64,000 bases of DNA from positions 620,001 through 684,000 of the forward strand of contig OX639991.1 in assembly GCA_951828585.1 (NCBI GenBank), written 5' to 3'. Positions 17,776-26,134 of the stretch are shown here, piece by piece (position 1 is the stretch's first letter; each line of letters begins with the position of its first letter). Below the pieces are notes generated by a model. It was not told the origin of the DNA, ran no database searches, and was given only the letters and a program-made list of their open reading frames with translations. The position numbers and the translations under genes were made by a program. The stretch is from Longimicrobiales bacterium. GTDB taxonomy: Bacteria > Gemmatimonadota > Gemmatimonadetes > Longimicrobiales > Gaopeijiaceae.

Positions 17776-18356
17776 CTCGTCGACTCGGAGCGTCGTGCCG
17801 CCGCCGACACGGAGGTGATTTCAGCAACTGCGTGGTCCACGCGCTCCAGCTCCGCTCCGTGACCGTGGAATCGGAGGACGCCATCCGGGTCGAAGACGTA
17901 GACCCAGGGGGTTCTCGATACCAGGAAGGCCTCTGGACTCGTTTCCTCGAAACCCGATACGCTCAACAAGTCGATGTTCCAAGTGAACCGCTCGGCGTAG
18001 GTTGCGGCGGGCCCGGGGAGCTCGCGGGTTACGGCAATCCTTCGAACGGGAGCCGCCCTTGAAACACCCGTAGCGAAGTGGGCGGCCCATTCGGGGGCCA
18101 CCGTGTCGCAAAACGCGCACTCGGGGTGGAAGGCGTAGACGACCGTCGCGGTGTACGGGGCGGTATCGAGGAGGACCGTCGTCAGGACGCTGTCTTCGGT
18201 GTAGCCGTTCAGCGATGTCACCGTGTCTCCGATCAGCACCGTCGGTGCCGGTGCCATCGCATCGTCTGCGGGCTGGGCGCGGACAATGACGTGAAGAGTC
18301 TGCGCAATGATCGCCAAGACCAGAAGGAACAACGCCACATCCTGATACCGCTTCAT
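17772..18356 (-). CDS. Membrane-anchored thioredoxin-like protein (TlpA/peroxiredoxin-like)
   Basis: A 194-residue protein with an uncleaved N-terminal helix (VALFLLVLAIIAQTLHVIV) and a periplasmic thioredoxin fold. The active site CAFC is at residues 80-83 in YAFHPECAFCDTVAPEW. The cis-Pro region is SRTPWVYVFDPDGV. TlpA-like proteins reduce or oxidise disulfides in exported substrates. It is the first gene of the ATGA-coupled set with a propeller lipoprotein and a Cys-rich peptide, so that peptide is an obvious candidate substrate (inference). Its upstream region is shared with the ParB-like gene at 26135 through repeat B. Confidence 0.78.
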   Translation of the reverse strand: MKRYQDVALFLLVLAIIAQTLHVIVRAQPADDAMAPAPTVLIGDTVTSLNGYTEDSVLTTVLLDTAPYTATVVYAFHPECAFCDTVAPEWAAHFATGVSRAAPVRRIAVTRELPGPAATYAERFTWNIDLLSVSGFEETSPEAFLVSRTPWVYVFDPDGVLRFHGHGAELERVDHAVAEITSVSAAARRSESTR

Positions 18357-18366
18357 GTCCCATCAA

Positions 18367-18600
18367 CTCCGGTTCGGGTTCACCAAATGCTTATCGCGCG
18401 GCAACTCGCGCAACGGCGGCGAGAGTGCGGCATATCCTGTTAATGCGGGGGACCACGGTTATGGGGGGTCACTTCCTGCCATTTGGCTGTTTTCGCTCCT
18501 AAACGGCCCCAATACGGCCCAATACCAGCCCATCCACTCCGCCAACAGCCCCCGCATGCGCTTCAACCGGATCATACCAACGTTTTCAGGATTGAGCGGA
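18367..18600. repeat. Repeat B, copy 1 (sigma-gene leader region)
   Basis: This block aligns with 26858-27100. Shared landmarks include a CTCCGGTT(C/A)GGGTT start, a TAATGC tract, a GGGGGGTCACTT core and CC(A/T)TCCACTC(C/T)GCCA. In both copies it separates the 3' end of an ECF sigma gene from the first gene downstream on the minus strand. That gene is the thioredoxin-like gene here and a ParB-like gene in copy 2. Confidence 0.75.
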
Positions 18601-18710
18601 CGGCATCTTTGGCTCACCGCAGGATTTCGTCGGTGTCCTCGGTGGTCTTCCCCCGTAGCAATCCCAAGATCGCGTGCCCGTTCGCGGTCGGGGAGCCGGA
18701 AACCGGTCAG
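18520..18710 (-). pseudogene. ECF sigma factor remnant
   Basis: On the minus strand, frame-shifted pieces read EALTGFRLPDRERA, then a sigma-4-like DHRGH region and MIRLKRMRGLLAEWMGWY. These match the 3' third of the sigma gene at 27012-27524 (ALARLPDREREV, TTAEAAQILKV, TRLKRMEELRGLLAEWKGW). The 5' two thirds are gone; the coding homology runs directly into repeat C at about 18705. It is a relic of a second copy of that sigma gene. Confidence 0.7.
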
Positions 18711-18840
18711 CGCCTCCGTCGCGTTGGATGCTCAGCGAGCCTCGCCACCCGCTTCCTCTTCCCTCCTTTCTCTTCCGGCGGCCGCGTCCTGTCCATATCC
18801 TCAACGTCGCACCCCCCGAAACGCCGGACACGCTTCGCTC
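18705..18840. repeat. Repeat C, copy 1 (3' end of an M14 peptidase-like gene)
   Basis: This block aligns with 27589-27715, starting GGTCAGCGCCT and including GATGCTCAGCGAGCCTCGCC and CCTCAACGTCGC. In copy 2 the same bases are the last codons and stop of the M14 peptidase gene (stop TGA at 27618 to 27616). Here the equivalent stop is at 18734 to 18732, but no peptidase gene is attached. It is therefore a detached gene tail. Confidence 0.75.
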
Positions 18841-18896
18841 CTGCGGATTCCGACGGATTTCGATCACCCATTCCGATTGATTCCGATCACCTTGAA

Positions 18897-18999
18897 GTGA
18901 GCGAGTAGGAGCGCTGGAGAACCTGTTGTAGCGGCACCCTCTTCCATCCTCGCCAGAGGTCCCCTGAGACGAAGAGGGCAAGAGGAGATGCCACAGAAG
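18897..18999. repeat. Repeat A, copy 1
   Basis: About 100 bp, some 85 percent identical by eye to 26004-26102 in the same orientation. It starts GTGAGCGAGT, contains CTGGAGAACCTG and CACCCTCTTCCATCCT, and ends CACAGAAG. Copy 2 has an 11-bp inverted repeat (GACACCCTCTT / AAGAGGGTGTC); copy 1 keeps only CCCTCTT / AAGAGGG in place. Both copies are preceded by clustered ATTCCGATCA-like motifs. Confidence 0.8.
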
Positions 19000-19099
19000 A
19001 GACATCATGGATTGACCTGCCCTGCCGCGGGTAGCGGGAGCTACGCTCAAGGCAGGGGAACCTCATCCGGCGCAGAGCCACAGCAAGGAGGGCGGGGCA

Positions 19100-20231
19100 A
19101 TGGCCGAGTACAGGGCGTACGTGGGGCTGGACATTCACAAGGAAACAATCGCAGCTGCGGTTCGCATGGCCGGACCGGGAAGAGCCCGAGTACCGGGGGG
19201 GTCCTTCAGAACCGGCGCCGGGCGTTGCAGAAACTCGTCCGTGGACTGCAGGGCGCGCACGGCGAGGTGCTGAGCTTCGCCTACGAAGCGGGTCCGTGCG
19301 GCTACGGAGTGTACCGCGAGATCACCGGGACCGGCCACGACTGCCAAGTTGTGGCGCCGGTCTCATCCCGCGCAGGCCCGCCGATCGCGTCAAGACGGAT
19401 CGCCGAGACGCGCTGACGCTGACGCGCCTGCACCGGGTCGGCGAACTCACGCCGGTCGTGGGTGCCGGGTCCGGATCAGGAAGCGGTGCGCGATCTGACC
19501 CGAGCACGCGAGGACATGAAGGCGGTCGAACTCAAGGCCCGGCAGCGTCTGGGGGCCTTCCTGCTGCGTCATGGTCGGGTCTATGAGGGCAAGGCCCGAT
19601 GGACGCAGGCTCATTCTCGGTGGCTCGAGCAGCAGAGATTCGATCTGGCAGTCCAACAGACGGTCTTTCAAGAGTACGTGGACGCTGTGGTCGCGGCCGT
19701 GAAGCGAACCGACGGGATCAAGGCCCAGATGCATAAGACTCTCCGCACCTGGTCACAACGCCCGGCGGCCGAGGCTCTGATGAGTCTGCGGGGCGTGTCG
19801 ACGATCACCGCGATGACCATCCTGGCCGAACTCGGCGATCTGACGCGCTTCGATTCCCCGTCAGCTGGTGAGCTTCCTCGGTCTGGCCCCTGGGGAACGC
19901 TCCTCGGGCTCTCGGCGGCGCCAGGGGGCGATCACCAAGACCGGCAACGGTCACGTTCGCCGGGTGCTGACCGAGGCGGCATGGGCCTATCGCTTTCCGG
20001 CCAGAAAGACTGCTCACCTGCGCCGCAAGGCAGCCAATGTTCCGGACCGGGTCCAAGCGATGTCTTGGGCGGCCCAGAAACGGCTGTGCCGTCGATATAT
20101 GAGGCTTCTATCAGCGCGGCAAGGTCAAGAACAAGGTGATCACGGCGATCGCCCGCGAGCTCGTGGGCTTCATCTGGGCCATTGCGTGCGAGGTGCAGGG
20201 TAAGCCTCACGGCACCCGGATGACCACCTGA
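19100..20231 (+). pseudogene. IS110-family transposase, multiply frameshifted
   Basis: The ATG at 19100 begins MAEYRAYVGLDIHKETIAAA, the DEDD domain start of IS110 transposases. The sequence then shifts frame at least four times: RALQKLVRGLQGAHGEVLSF, RRPADRVKTDRRDALTLTRL, DQEAVRDLTRAREDMKAVEL and [13 protein letters not shown] lie in successive frames. A further shift leads to [20 protein letters not shown] and the stop at 20231. The conserved C-terminal transposase_20 part is recognisable. The element cannot make a working enzyme, while its neighbours are intact, so this is decay and not poor sequence quality. Confidence 0.88.
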
Positions 20232-20574
20232 GCTGGGAGACGACACACAGACCACCAACAACATTCACCAAGAGAGGCTGTTACGGAAAATCGGGATATG
20301 GGCGGCCGGTGAGGAGAACCCTCGAGACAACCTGGTGACGCCGGCCCCCTCCCGGGCAAGGACGACTCACGAAGAGAGAGAATGAAGAGGCAGCTCCGCG
20401 ACGAAGTGAAGTCAGGTGGTAGACAACCCACGGATATCAGAGTGATCCACCGTCGCAACAAGCTGCCCGCATCCCGAGGCCCTGAAGCAGCCAGAGGAAG
20501 GAAGCCGATCAGATAACCAGAAAGACAGGCACGAAGCGAAACGGGTTGACAGATCAATCCATATCAGGCTGTCC
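20232..20574. other. Non-coding stretch after the IS110 transposase
   Basis: I see no gene. It is purine-rich and probably contains the IS110 3' flank, which in this family carries structured RNA sequence. The junction with the next element (the IS21-like relic starting near 20575) is not marked by an obvious inverted repeat. Confidence 0.4.
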
Positions 20575-21290
20575 ATGCGGAAGATTCGAGAACTGCTGCG
20601 TCTGAAGTAGTACGAGGTCGGGCGCAGCCACCGCGAGATCGCCGCGTCGCTTGGAATCGCCAACAGTACGGTGAGCGACTACGTGCGGCGGGCAAGCGCC
20701 GGGGGCTTCTCCTGGCCGTTGCCGGAGGGACCGGACGACGCCGCGCTTGAGGCGGCGCTGTTCCCGCCCCCGCCGCCGTCGCGGGTTCCCCGGCCCGAGC
20801 CGAACTGGGAGCAGGTTCACCGGGAGCTTCAACGCCACAAGGGCGTGACGCTGCAGCTGTTGTGGCTGGAGTACCGGGCGGCGCATCCGAATGGCTACGG
20901 GTACAGCTGGTTCTGCGAGCGCTACAGAGCGTGGCGGGGACGGATCGATATGGTCATGCGGCAGGTGTATCGGGCGGGCGAGAAGGCGTTCGTGGACTAC
21001 GCCGGCCCGAAGTTCGAGGTCGTGGACCGAGAGACCGGCGTGGTGCAGGGCGCCATGGACTTCGGTGGTGTCCTCGGCGCCTCGAACTACACCTTCGTGG
21101 ACGTGACCCGAAGCCGCGCCCTGTCGGTCTGGACGATGTAGCACGGCCGGATGTTCGAGTTCTGGCGCGGGGTGCCGGAACTCGTGATCCCGGACAACGA
21201 GAAGGCCGCGGTCCACAAGGCCAGCCGGCACGAGCCGGACCTCAACCCCACGTACCAGGAACTGGCCACGACCAGACCGACGACCAACAG
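20575..21290 (+). pseudogene. IS21-family istA relic
   Basis: From the ATG at 20575 the frame reads MRKIRELLRLK, TAG (20608-20610), then YEVGRSHREIAASLGIANST, the IstA HTH. It continues through ERYRAWRGRIDMVMRQVYRA and KAFVDYAGPKFEVVD of the DDE core to a second TAG at 21139-21141. After it come [20 protein letters not shown] and [10 protein letters not shown], beyond which the C-terminal part is deleted. Two nonsense codons and a 3' deletion make it inactive. Confidence 0.85.
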
Positions 21291-21386
21291 TACACACTCT
21301 TCCCTGCCCACCCAGCACGCCCACATCCGCAAGCCCAGGTACTACACACACCACCTCCCCAGAACGGAAAGGAGTCCTGACCATCC

Positions 21387-21593
21387 ATGCTTCGCCAACC
21401 CACCCTCGACCTGCTTCACGAACTCCGGCTCGCGGGCATGGCCAAAGCCTTCGAGGAGCAGGCCGCCATGCCCCGACATCGCCGAACTGTCCTTCGAGGA
21501 CCACCTCTCCCTGCTCCTCGAACGCAAGTAGATCAAACGGGAGCAGCGCCGAGTAACGCGCGCCGCCGAGCAACAAACCCATGCCCGGTAGCT
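21387..21593 (+). pseudogene. IS21-family istB fragment
   Basis: The ATG at 21387 starts [20 protein letters not shown], an IstB helper ATPase N-terminus. After FEEQAAMP the frame shifts to [18 protein letters not shown], stops, and continues as REQRRVTRAAEQQ before homology ends. The ATP-binding part is missing. The IS1380 element begins about 25 bp downstream and may have cut the rest away. Confidence 0.8.
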
Positions 21594-21616
21594 CGTCTTG
21601 GTTTCCTTAATTCCTG

Positions 21617-23378
21617 CCTTATTCATGAACTTACTCAGGGAAGGCAATCTGGGGGGTTGACGGGGCTTCGGCAGACGGGAGGTCCGCCGAACGGGGTTTT
21701 GGGGGCGGTGCGAGCGGGGGCCGGGGTCGGAACACGCAGTTCATCCGGCGCGGATGGGCGATTTTCGGCACGAGGAGACACCTCGGTGCCGTGCAGGCCG
21801 CAGGGGGCCGGGAGAGGGGTCGGCGTGGCTGTTGTGGCCCCGCTATCCGGAGGGCCCGTGCAGCGTCGCGAGCCCGCGGGCGAGCATGCGCCAGTGCGCC
21901 GACGCGCCTCCGGTGGTCATCGTGATGCGGCGGCCCGATACGGTGAAGCGCGCCGGGGTGCGAAGCACGCGTTCGGCGAGGCGCCGCAGGCTCCAGCCGG
22001 TGCCGGTCGCGCGCTCCAGCAGGGCGCGCTGAACGTGCATGATCTGGTAGCCGAAGCCTGCGAGCAGCAGGCGCACCTGGTTGCACGCGAAGGGGTCCAC
22101 ACCCTTCTCGCGCTTCGCGATCTTCTTGCCCCGGTAGTGGCTCTTGCGGCGCGACGTGGACGACAGGGCCGGGGAGACGACGCTCATCAGCTCGCCCAGG
22201 TGGCCCTCCGCCTTGCCGCGCTTGCGGTACAGCGCCAGGAGGTCCTCGCCGGACATTTCCTCCGACGGCATCGAGGTCAGCAGCCAGAAGCAGCGTGGAA
22301 TGAGTTCGCCCGGCCGCTCGACGACGACCTGCACGACCCGGCGGGAACGGGACCACGACCCGGCCCGGTAGGACGACTCGCGGACCCAGGTGCGGGGTTC
22401 GCCGCCGGGCGCCCCGTTGTTCAGCGCATCCCAGGCTACGGCGTCCATGGCCGGCAGCGCCGGGCGCTTCAGCACGGCGTTGTTGCGCACCCGGGCCACA
22501 TAGTGCGTGCCCCGTTCCTCCAGCGCCGCCATCAGCGGCTCGCCGGGATATCCCGCGTCGAAGCGCACCGCTGCCTTCCCGCACAGATGCCGCTCCGCCC
22601 GCTCCAGCACCTCGAGGACGAACTCCAGCCCGCCGTCCGCCGTGTGCACCTGCCCCTCGCGCAGCCGCAGATCCAGGATTTCGCCCGTCTCCCCCGCCGA
22701 CGCGACGATCGGATGATACACGCGCCGGTGATAGTAGCCGTTCCACGCGCTGCCCGGCTGTTCCCCGTGGACCTCGACCGGCAGGCTGTCGATGTCGATT
22801 ACCAGCGTCTTCGGACGCCGCCGGCCGCCCATCGCCTTCAGCCGCCACCCCGCCAGCCGCTGCAACCCCTCGCGCAGCACCTCGACGCCCTCCTTCGCCG
22901 ACCACGCCGCCACCCGCCGTGACAGCGTCGGCTGCGAGGGCAGGCGCCCGCCCTTGCCCAGCGGAGCCGTGCCCGCCCGGTCGCCGGTGGCCAGCCGCAG
23001 CGCCGGATCGTCGCGCAGCTCCGTCGCGTCGCTATGCTCCCGGCGGCCCTGCCCCGCCAGCAGCAGAAGCGTCCGCGCCAGCCGCCTCTGAGAATGCCGG
23101 ATCCGGCGCCCGTCCCGCTTGTCCGGCAGCCCGTTCGCCAGAAACCGCGCCACCCTGCTGCGCCGCAGCAGCTCGCGCCCCGTCAGAGCCCCCGAATCCC
23201 CCGTGATCCGGTCCCGGCGGGACCCGATCCTGATCAACCTGTTGAAGCTAAACGGCGCATCCATCATCTTCACCCCTGGCGTGATGGCTGGCAGGTGCTC
23301 GCGATTCCCTGTAACGCATTGAATCTAAACACTTGCCGCCTCAACGTCGCCTCGCCTCCCGGCCATTCGTGAATAAGG
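21617..23378. mobile_element. IS1380-family insertion sequence
   Basis: The transposase gene is flanked by near-perfect 13-bp inverted repeats, CCTTATTCATGAA at 21617-21629 and TTCGTGAATAAGG at 23366-23378 (one mismatch). I could not find a clear 4-bp target duplication. The element sits directly beside the istB fragment on one side and ends only 4 bp from the stop of the DsbA-propeller gene on the other, so it may have replaced that gene's downstream region. Confidence 0.85.
21843..23273 (-). CDS. IS1380 transposase (DDE, group 1)
   Basis: A 476-residue full-length transposase. Features include the N-terminal region around RRDRITGDSGALTGREL, the first catalytic Asp block KTLVIDIDSLPVEVHGEQPG, the second in VRFDAGYPGEPLM, and the C-terminal YRKRGKAEGHLGEL with the catalytic Glu. 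The frame has no interruption, unlike the neighbouring IS110 and IS21 relics, so this is probably the most recent arrival and could be active. Confidence 0.92.
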   Translation of the reverse strand: MKMMDAPFSFNRLIRIGSRRDRITGDSGALTGRELLRRSRVARFLANGLPDKRDGRRIRHSQRRLARTLLLLAGQGRREHSDATELRDDPALRLATGDRAGTAPLGKGGRLPSQPTLSRRVAAWSAKEGVEVLREGLQRLAGWRLKAMGGRRRPKTLVIDIDSLPVEVHGEQPGSAWNGYYHRRVYHPIVASAGETGEILDLRLREGQVHTADGGLEFVLEVLERAERHLCGKAAVRFDAGYPGEPLMAALEERGTHYVARVRNNAVLKRPALPAMDAVAWDALNNGAPGGEPRTWVRESSYRAGSWSRSRRVVQVVVERPGELIPRCFWLLTSMPSEEMSGEDLLALYRKRGKAEGHLGELMSVVSPALSSTSRRKSHYRGKKIAKREKGVDPFACNQVRLLLAGFGYQIMHVQRALLERATGTGWSLRRLAERVLRTPARFTVSGRRITMTTGGASAHWRMLARGLATLHGPSG

Positions 23379-23382
23379 GGGG

Positions 23383-25239
23383 CTAATGCCGAATCACCCG
23401 CAATGCGGTCATTACTGGTACATCAAGCGCGTCCAGGGTCAACACTACAACCACGTCATCGCCAAGAAACGCGACAGGGAACGGAGAATCGGGTGGGAGG
23501 GTACCCATATACTCCCCATCTGCTCCAAACACATCCACGTTGTTGGGTTCATCCGACACTCTTCCCCGCTGTATCCATATCTCCTCTCCATCACCCGACA
23601 TCACGACTCCTGACACGGCCTGCAGGTGCTCCCCGAACCCGAGACCATCAACTACACGTGCAGCAGGAAGACTGCTACACCTGTGGCTAACCAACTCCGG
23701 TCGTGCTACAACCTCCCGCCTAGCCATGCTAGCACTCACCGGTCGCGACGATAAGTCACGCTCGATTCGAAGTATCACGTCCTCCCCGTCAAAAACATGA
23801 ATGACATAATCACGATCTTCGGCAATGACGATGCGACTGCCCTTCGCATCCCATGCTAGTCGTGGCTCGAAAATCTTGGGCATGTATGTACCAGTGAAAC
23901 CGCAGGAGGGAAAATCAACTGGCGCTCTACTTATCTCCAAACCCTCGATCAGCGTAGTCGTCTCTGTCTCCGTCGCACGTGCTACGTGGTGCCTTCCAAC
24001 CAATACGTCATCGTCGCCGCCGCGTGCACCTCCAAGCATCTTGAGCCCCAGAAACACCGCATTTCGGTCGTATACATGCAACCCCCTTGCGTGCCCAAAT
24101 GGCTCTGCGAGTCTGAGCGGATCCATCCCGGACCACTCGCCAAACTCGCCAACACGCCACCGAACTATTCGGCCACGATCAAAGACACTCAGCACACTGT
24201 CTCCAGTTAGGCCCAGTGCCAATGGGTTCAACATTTCTCCCGGACCTTCACCACGCCTTCCAACTGAGTCTACGACCAATCCCCCGACAACGACAAGCAC
24301 CTTCTGCCGCCGCCGGTCCAGGACAAATACCCTGCTGCCATGCGAATCCGCGTCGACGTGCGCGGCGGTCAAGAAAGGAATGCCGCCAATGCGGGTGTCG
24401 GCGATACCTCCGACCTGCCATTGTGGCTCGAAAGTCCAATCCAGCTCCGTGTCTTCACCTGTGTGTTTGACTAACACTGGGGCAACCTGTGCCTCCTGGG
24501 CCGCTACCGGTCCCGGACGTGCCAGCTTGTCCACGAACTGCGAGATTGCGTTGATCCCGCTTTCCCTATTGATTCGCGAGAGCGATTCCACCACGAATGC
24601 GCGCATTTCTCGAAGGCCGATGTAGCCCTCCACAAGAAAACCGTCTACAATGTAGCTCGGTGTCCCCCTTAGGGGTACGCGAGAATAGCCAAGGCTAGGA
24701 CTCGGCGGCCGGGCAGATTCGATACAACCAGCCAAGGGTTCAGCGCGGTCCGCGAATCGTCTATCGATGGCCTTGTCCCATGTCGCGACAACGAAATCGC
24801 TATAGTTGGCGAACAGGAAATCCTGGACATCAGTGAACCAACCCATCGTATTCCCACAGTGTAGCGCACGCTCTACTAAGTCGGCTTTCATAGTGCCGAA
24901 TGGAAACTGGTGGTAGACGACCCTAAGATCCTGTGGGAACTCAGCTCGCAACGCGCGCAAGTCATGAACCGCATCAGCACATGGTCCGCATCCATAGTCA
25001 ATGAACACAACCACAGTGACATCGGCATTCTCAGGCCCGTGCCGATAGCCAGTAGCCGCCAGCGCCTCCCAGCCTTCCACTTGCTCAGCGCCGGTGGTCA
25101 GCGTTGGGTCCGACAGTGCACATCGAACAACAAGCAGAGCGGCAATGACCGTTACCGTGAGCGCAGTGAGGTTCGCACCAACCAATCTGTCTGAGACCCT
25201 GGATACTATCATGGTCGCGTCTCTTGTTGGGGTTTCCAA
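23383..25239 (-). CDS. DsbA-like thioredoxin domain fused to a beta-propeller
   Basis: A 618-residue exported protein. Residues about 23-42 form a membrane anchor or signal. Residues about 70-215 form a DsbA-like thioredoxin domain with CGPC at 84-87 (VVVFIDYGCGPCADAVHDL) and the cis-Pro block RGTPSYIVDGFLVEG. From about residue 255 on it is a six-bladed propeller with the GRRGEGPGEMLNPLALGLTG motif. The G+C content is visibly lower than in flanking genes, suggesting a different history. The fusion unites in one chain the two functions that are separate genes at 16522-18356. A small Cys-rich peptide gene lies 131 bp upstream. The gene ends 4 bp from the IS1380 inverted repeat. Confidence 0.8.
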   Translation of the reverse strand: METPTRDATMIVSRVSDRLVGANLTALTVTVIAALLVVRCALSDPTLTTGAEQVEGWEALAATGYRHGPENADVTVVVFIDYGCGPCADAVHDLRALRAEFPQDLRVVYHQFPFGTMKADLVERALHCGNTMGWFTDVQDFLFANYSDFVVATWDKAIDRRFADRAEPLAGCIESARPPSPSLGYSRVPLRGTPSYIVDGFLVEGYIGLREMRAFVVESLSRINRESGINAISQFVDKLARPGPVAAQEAQVAPVLVKHTGEDTELDWTFEPQWQVGGIADTRIGGIPFLTAAHVDADSHGSRVFVLDRRRQKVLVVVGGLVVDSVGRRGEGPGEMLNPLALGLTGDSVLSVFDRGRIVRWRVGEFGEWSGMDPLRLAEPFGHARGLHVYDRNAVFLGLKMLGGARGGDDDVLVGRHHVARATETETTTLIEGLEISRAPVDFPSCGFTGTYMPKIFEPRLAWDAKGSRIVIAEDRDYVIHVFDGEDVILRIERDLSSRPVSASMARREVVARPELVSHRCSSLPAARVVDGLGFGEHLQAVSGVVMSGDGEEIWIQRGRVSDEPNNVDVFGADGEYMGTLPPDSPFPVAFLGDDVVVVLTLDALDVPVMTALRVIRH

Positions 25240-25287
25240 AAACTCTTATCGCCGGATTGAGATGAAACGGAGGAAAGCCTCGTAAGG

Positions 25288-25354
25288 GGCCGGGGAACCC
25301 CCTGAGTCACTCGCAGAACCTGAAGGAAAGTCTTGCTCATGGGGGTCCCCGGCC
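25288..25354. promoter_or_regulatory. Large inverted repeat between peptide and DsbA-propeller genes
   Basis: GGCCGGGGAACCCCC at 25288-25302 pairs with GGGGGTCCCCGGCC at 25341-25354 with one extra base, around a 38-base loop. It begins about 16 bp after the peptide stop on the transcript. A strong stem here could terminate or attenuate transcription, or protect the peptide mRNA so that much more peptide than enzyme is made. The structure is seen; the role is inferred. Confidence 0.6.
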
Positions 25355-25370
25355 TCTAACACGGGTGCGT

Positions 25371-25598
25371 TCAGCTCGGACCGCCGACTACATCGTCGGG
25401 TGGGACGTTCGTCGTACACCGATGGTCCCCTGGGTCGTACATCCAACACCTCTTTCCGCAACACAACTGTGGGTCGATTCCATAGCAATCAGACCCGTCG
25501 GTGAGACACATGGGACGTGAGACAGCTCTTGTGGGGCCGGCGGACATGGCGGCTAGTGAAATCGTCACAGCCATGAACATGATCCAAATGCGGCGCAT
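25371..25598 (-). CDS. Small exported Cys-rich peptide, 75 aa
   Basis: A signal peptide (MRRIWIMFMAVTISLAAMSA, cleavage near residues 20-26) precedes a mature part of about 50 residues with six cysteines in the pattern C-x6-C-x7-CC-x3-C-x9-C. The ATG at 25598 has AAAGGATGG about ten bases upstream. It lies directly upstream of the DsbA-propeller gene. It is not similar in sequence to the peptide at 16295, but size, export, Cys richness and company are the same. No family recognised. Confidence 0.65.
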   Translation of the reverse strand: MRRIWIMFMAVTISLAAMSAGPTRAVSRPMCLTDGSDCYGIDPQLCCGKRCWMYDPGDHRCTTNVPPDDVVGGPS

Positions 25599-25922
25599 CG
25601 GATACCATCCTTTCGGTGGTGGTTGTGTGGTGCCCGTTCGCAGACAGTTGCGACGGGAATGTCAACGTGAGCGATGAATATGGGGCGTGGCCGGATGGTC
25701 GTCAACTGTGGGCGAAGAAATAAATCGAAATCTGGCCGGACTTGTAGCACGTAACCTGGCCGTGTTCGCGCGCGGTCGGTGGACCCCACCGGGCGCGATA
25801 CTATATCCCCCTGTGTTGCAGGGCGGTCGCTGGGGGCTCCCAGGAGGGTGTGGGGGCGCCGGTCGGGCGGTCTGTGGGTGCTGGTGGGAACGGGGTGCGT
25901 GGGGGGCCGGGGAGTGGGTTGC
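25599..25922. other. Gene-free stretch upstream of the Cys-rich peptide
   Basis: I see no credible gene. The proximal part (25600-25760) is moderately AT-rich and probably carries the peptide promoter. The distal part (25800-25920) is strongly G-biased on the plus strand, with many GGG and GGGG runs. Confidence 0.5.
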
Positions 25923-26000
25923 GGATTCCGATCACTGATTCCGATCACCGATTCCAGGGTATGCCGATCAGTGATTCCAGAGCATGCCGATCACCCCAAG
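25923..26000. repeat. Clustered ATTCCGATCA-type short repeats
   Basis: GATTCCGATCAC, GATTCCGATCAC and then two longer variants (GATTCCAGGGTATGCCGATC and GATTCCAGAGCATGCCGATC) stand in tandem. A shorter, more degraded cluster is at 18845-18893. Both immediately precede a repeat A copy. They resemble an iterated protein-binding site. Confidence 0.65.
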
Positions 26001-26003
26001 AGT

Positions 26004-26102
26004 GTGAGCGAGTGCGAGCACTGGAGAACCTGCTGTAGCGACACCCTCTTCCATCCTTGCCCGAGGTCCCCTGAGGCGAGGAGAAAGAGGGTGTCACAGA
26101 AG
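26004..26102. repeat. Repeat A, copy 2
   Basis: This is the partner of 18897-18999. It contains the perfect 11-bp inverted repeat GACACCCTCTT / AAGAGGGTGTC enclosing about 40 bases, so the RNA or single strand could fold into a long hairpin. It ends about 30 bp from the stop of the ParB-like gene. Confidence 0.8.
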
Positions 26103-26134
26103 TTGATTGCAAACGAGATGAACACAACTTTGGC

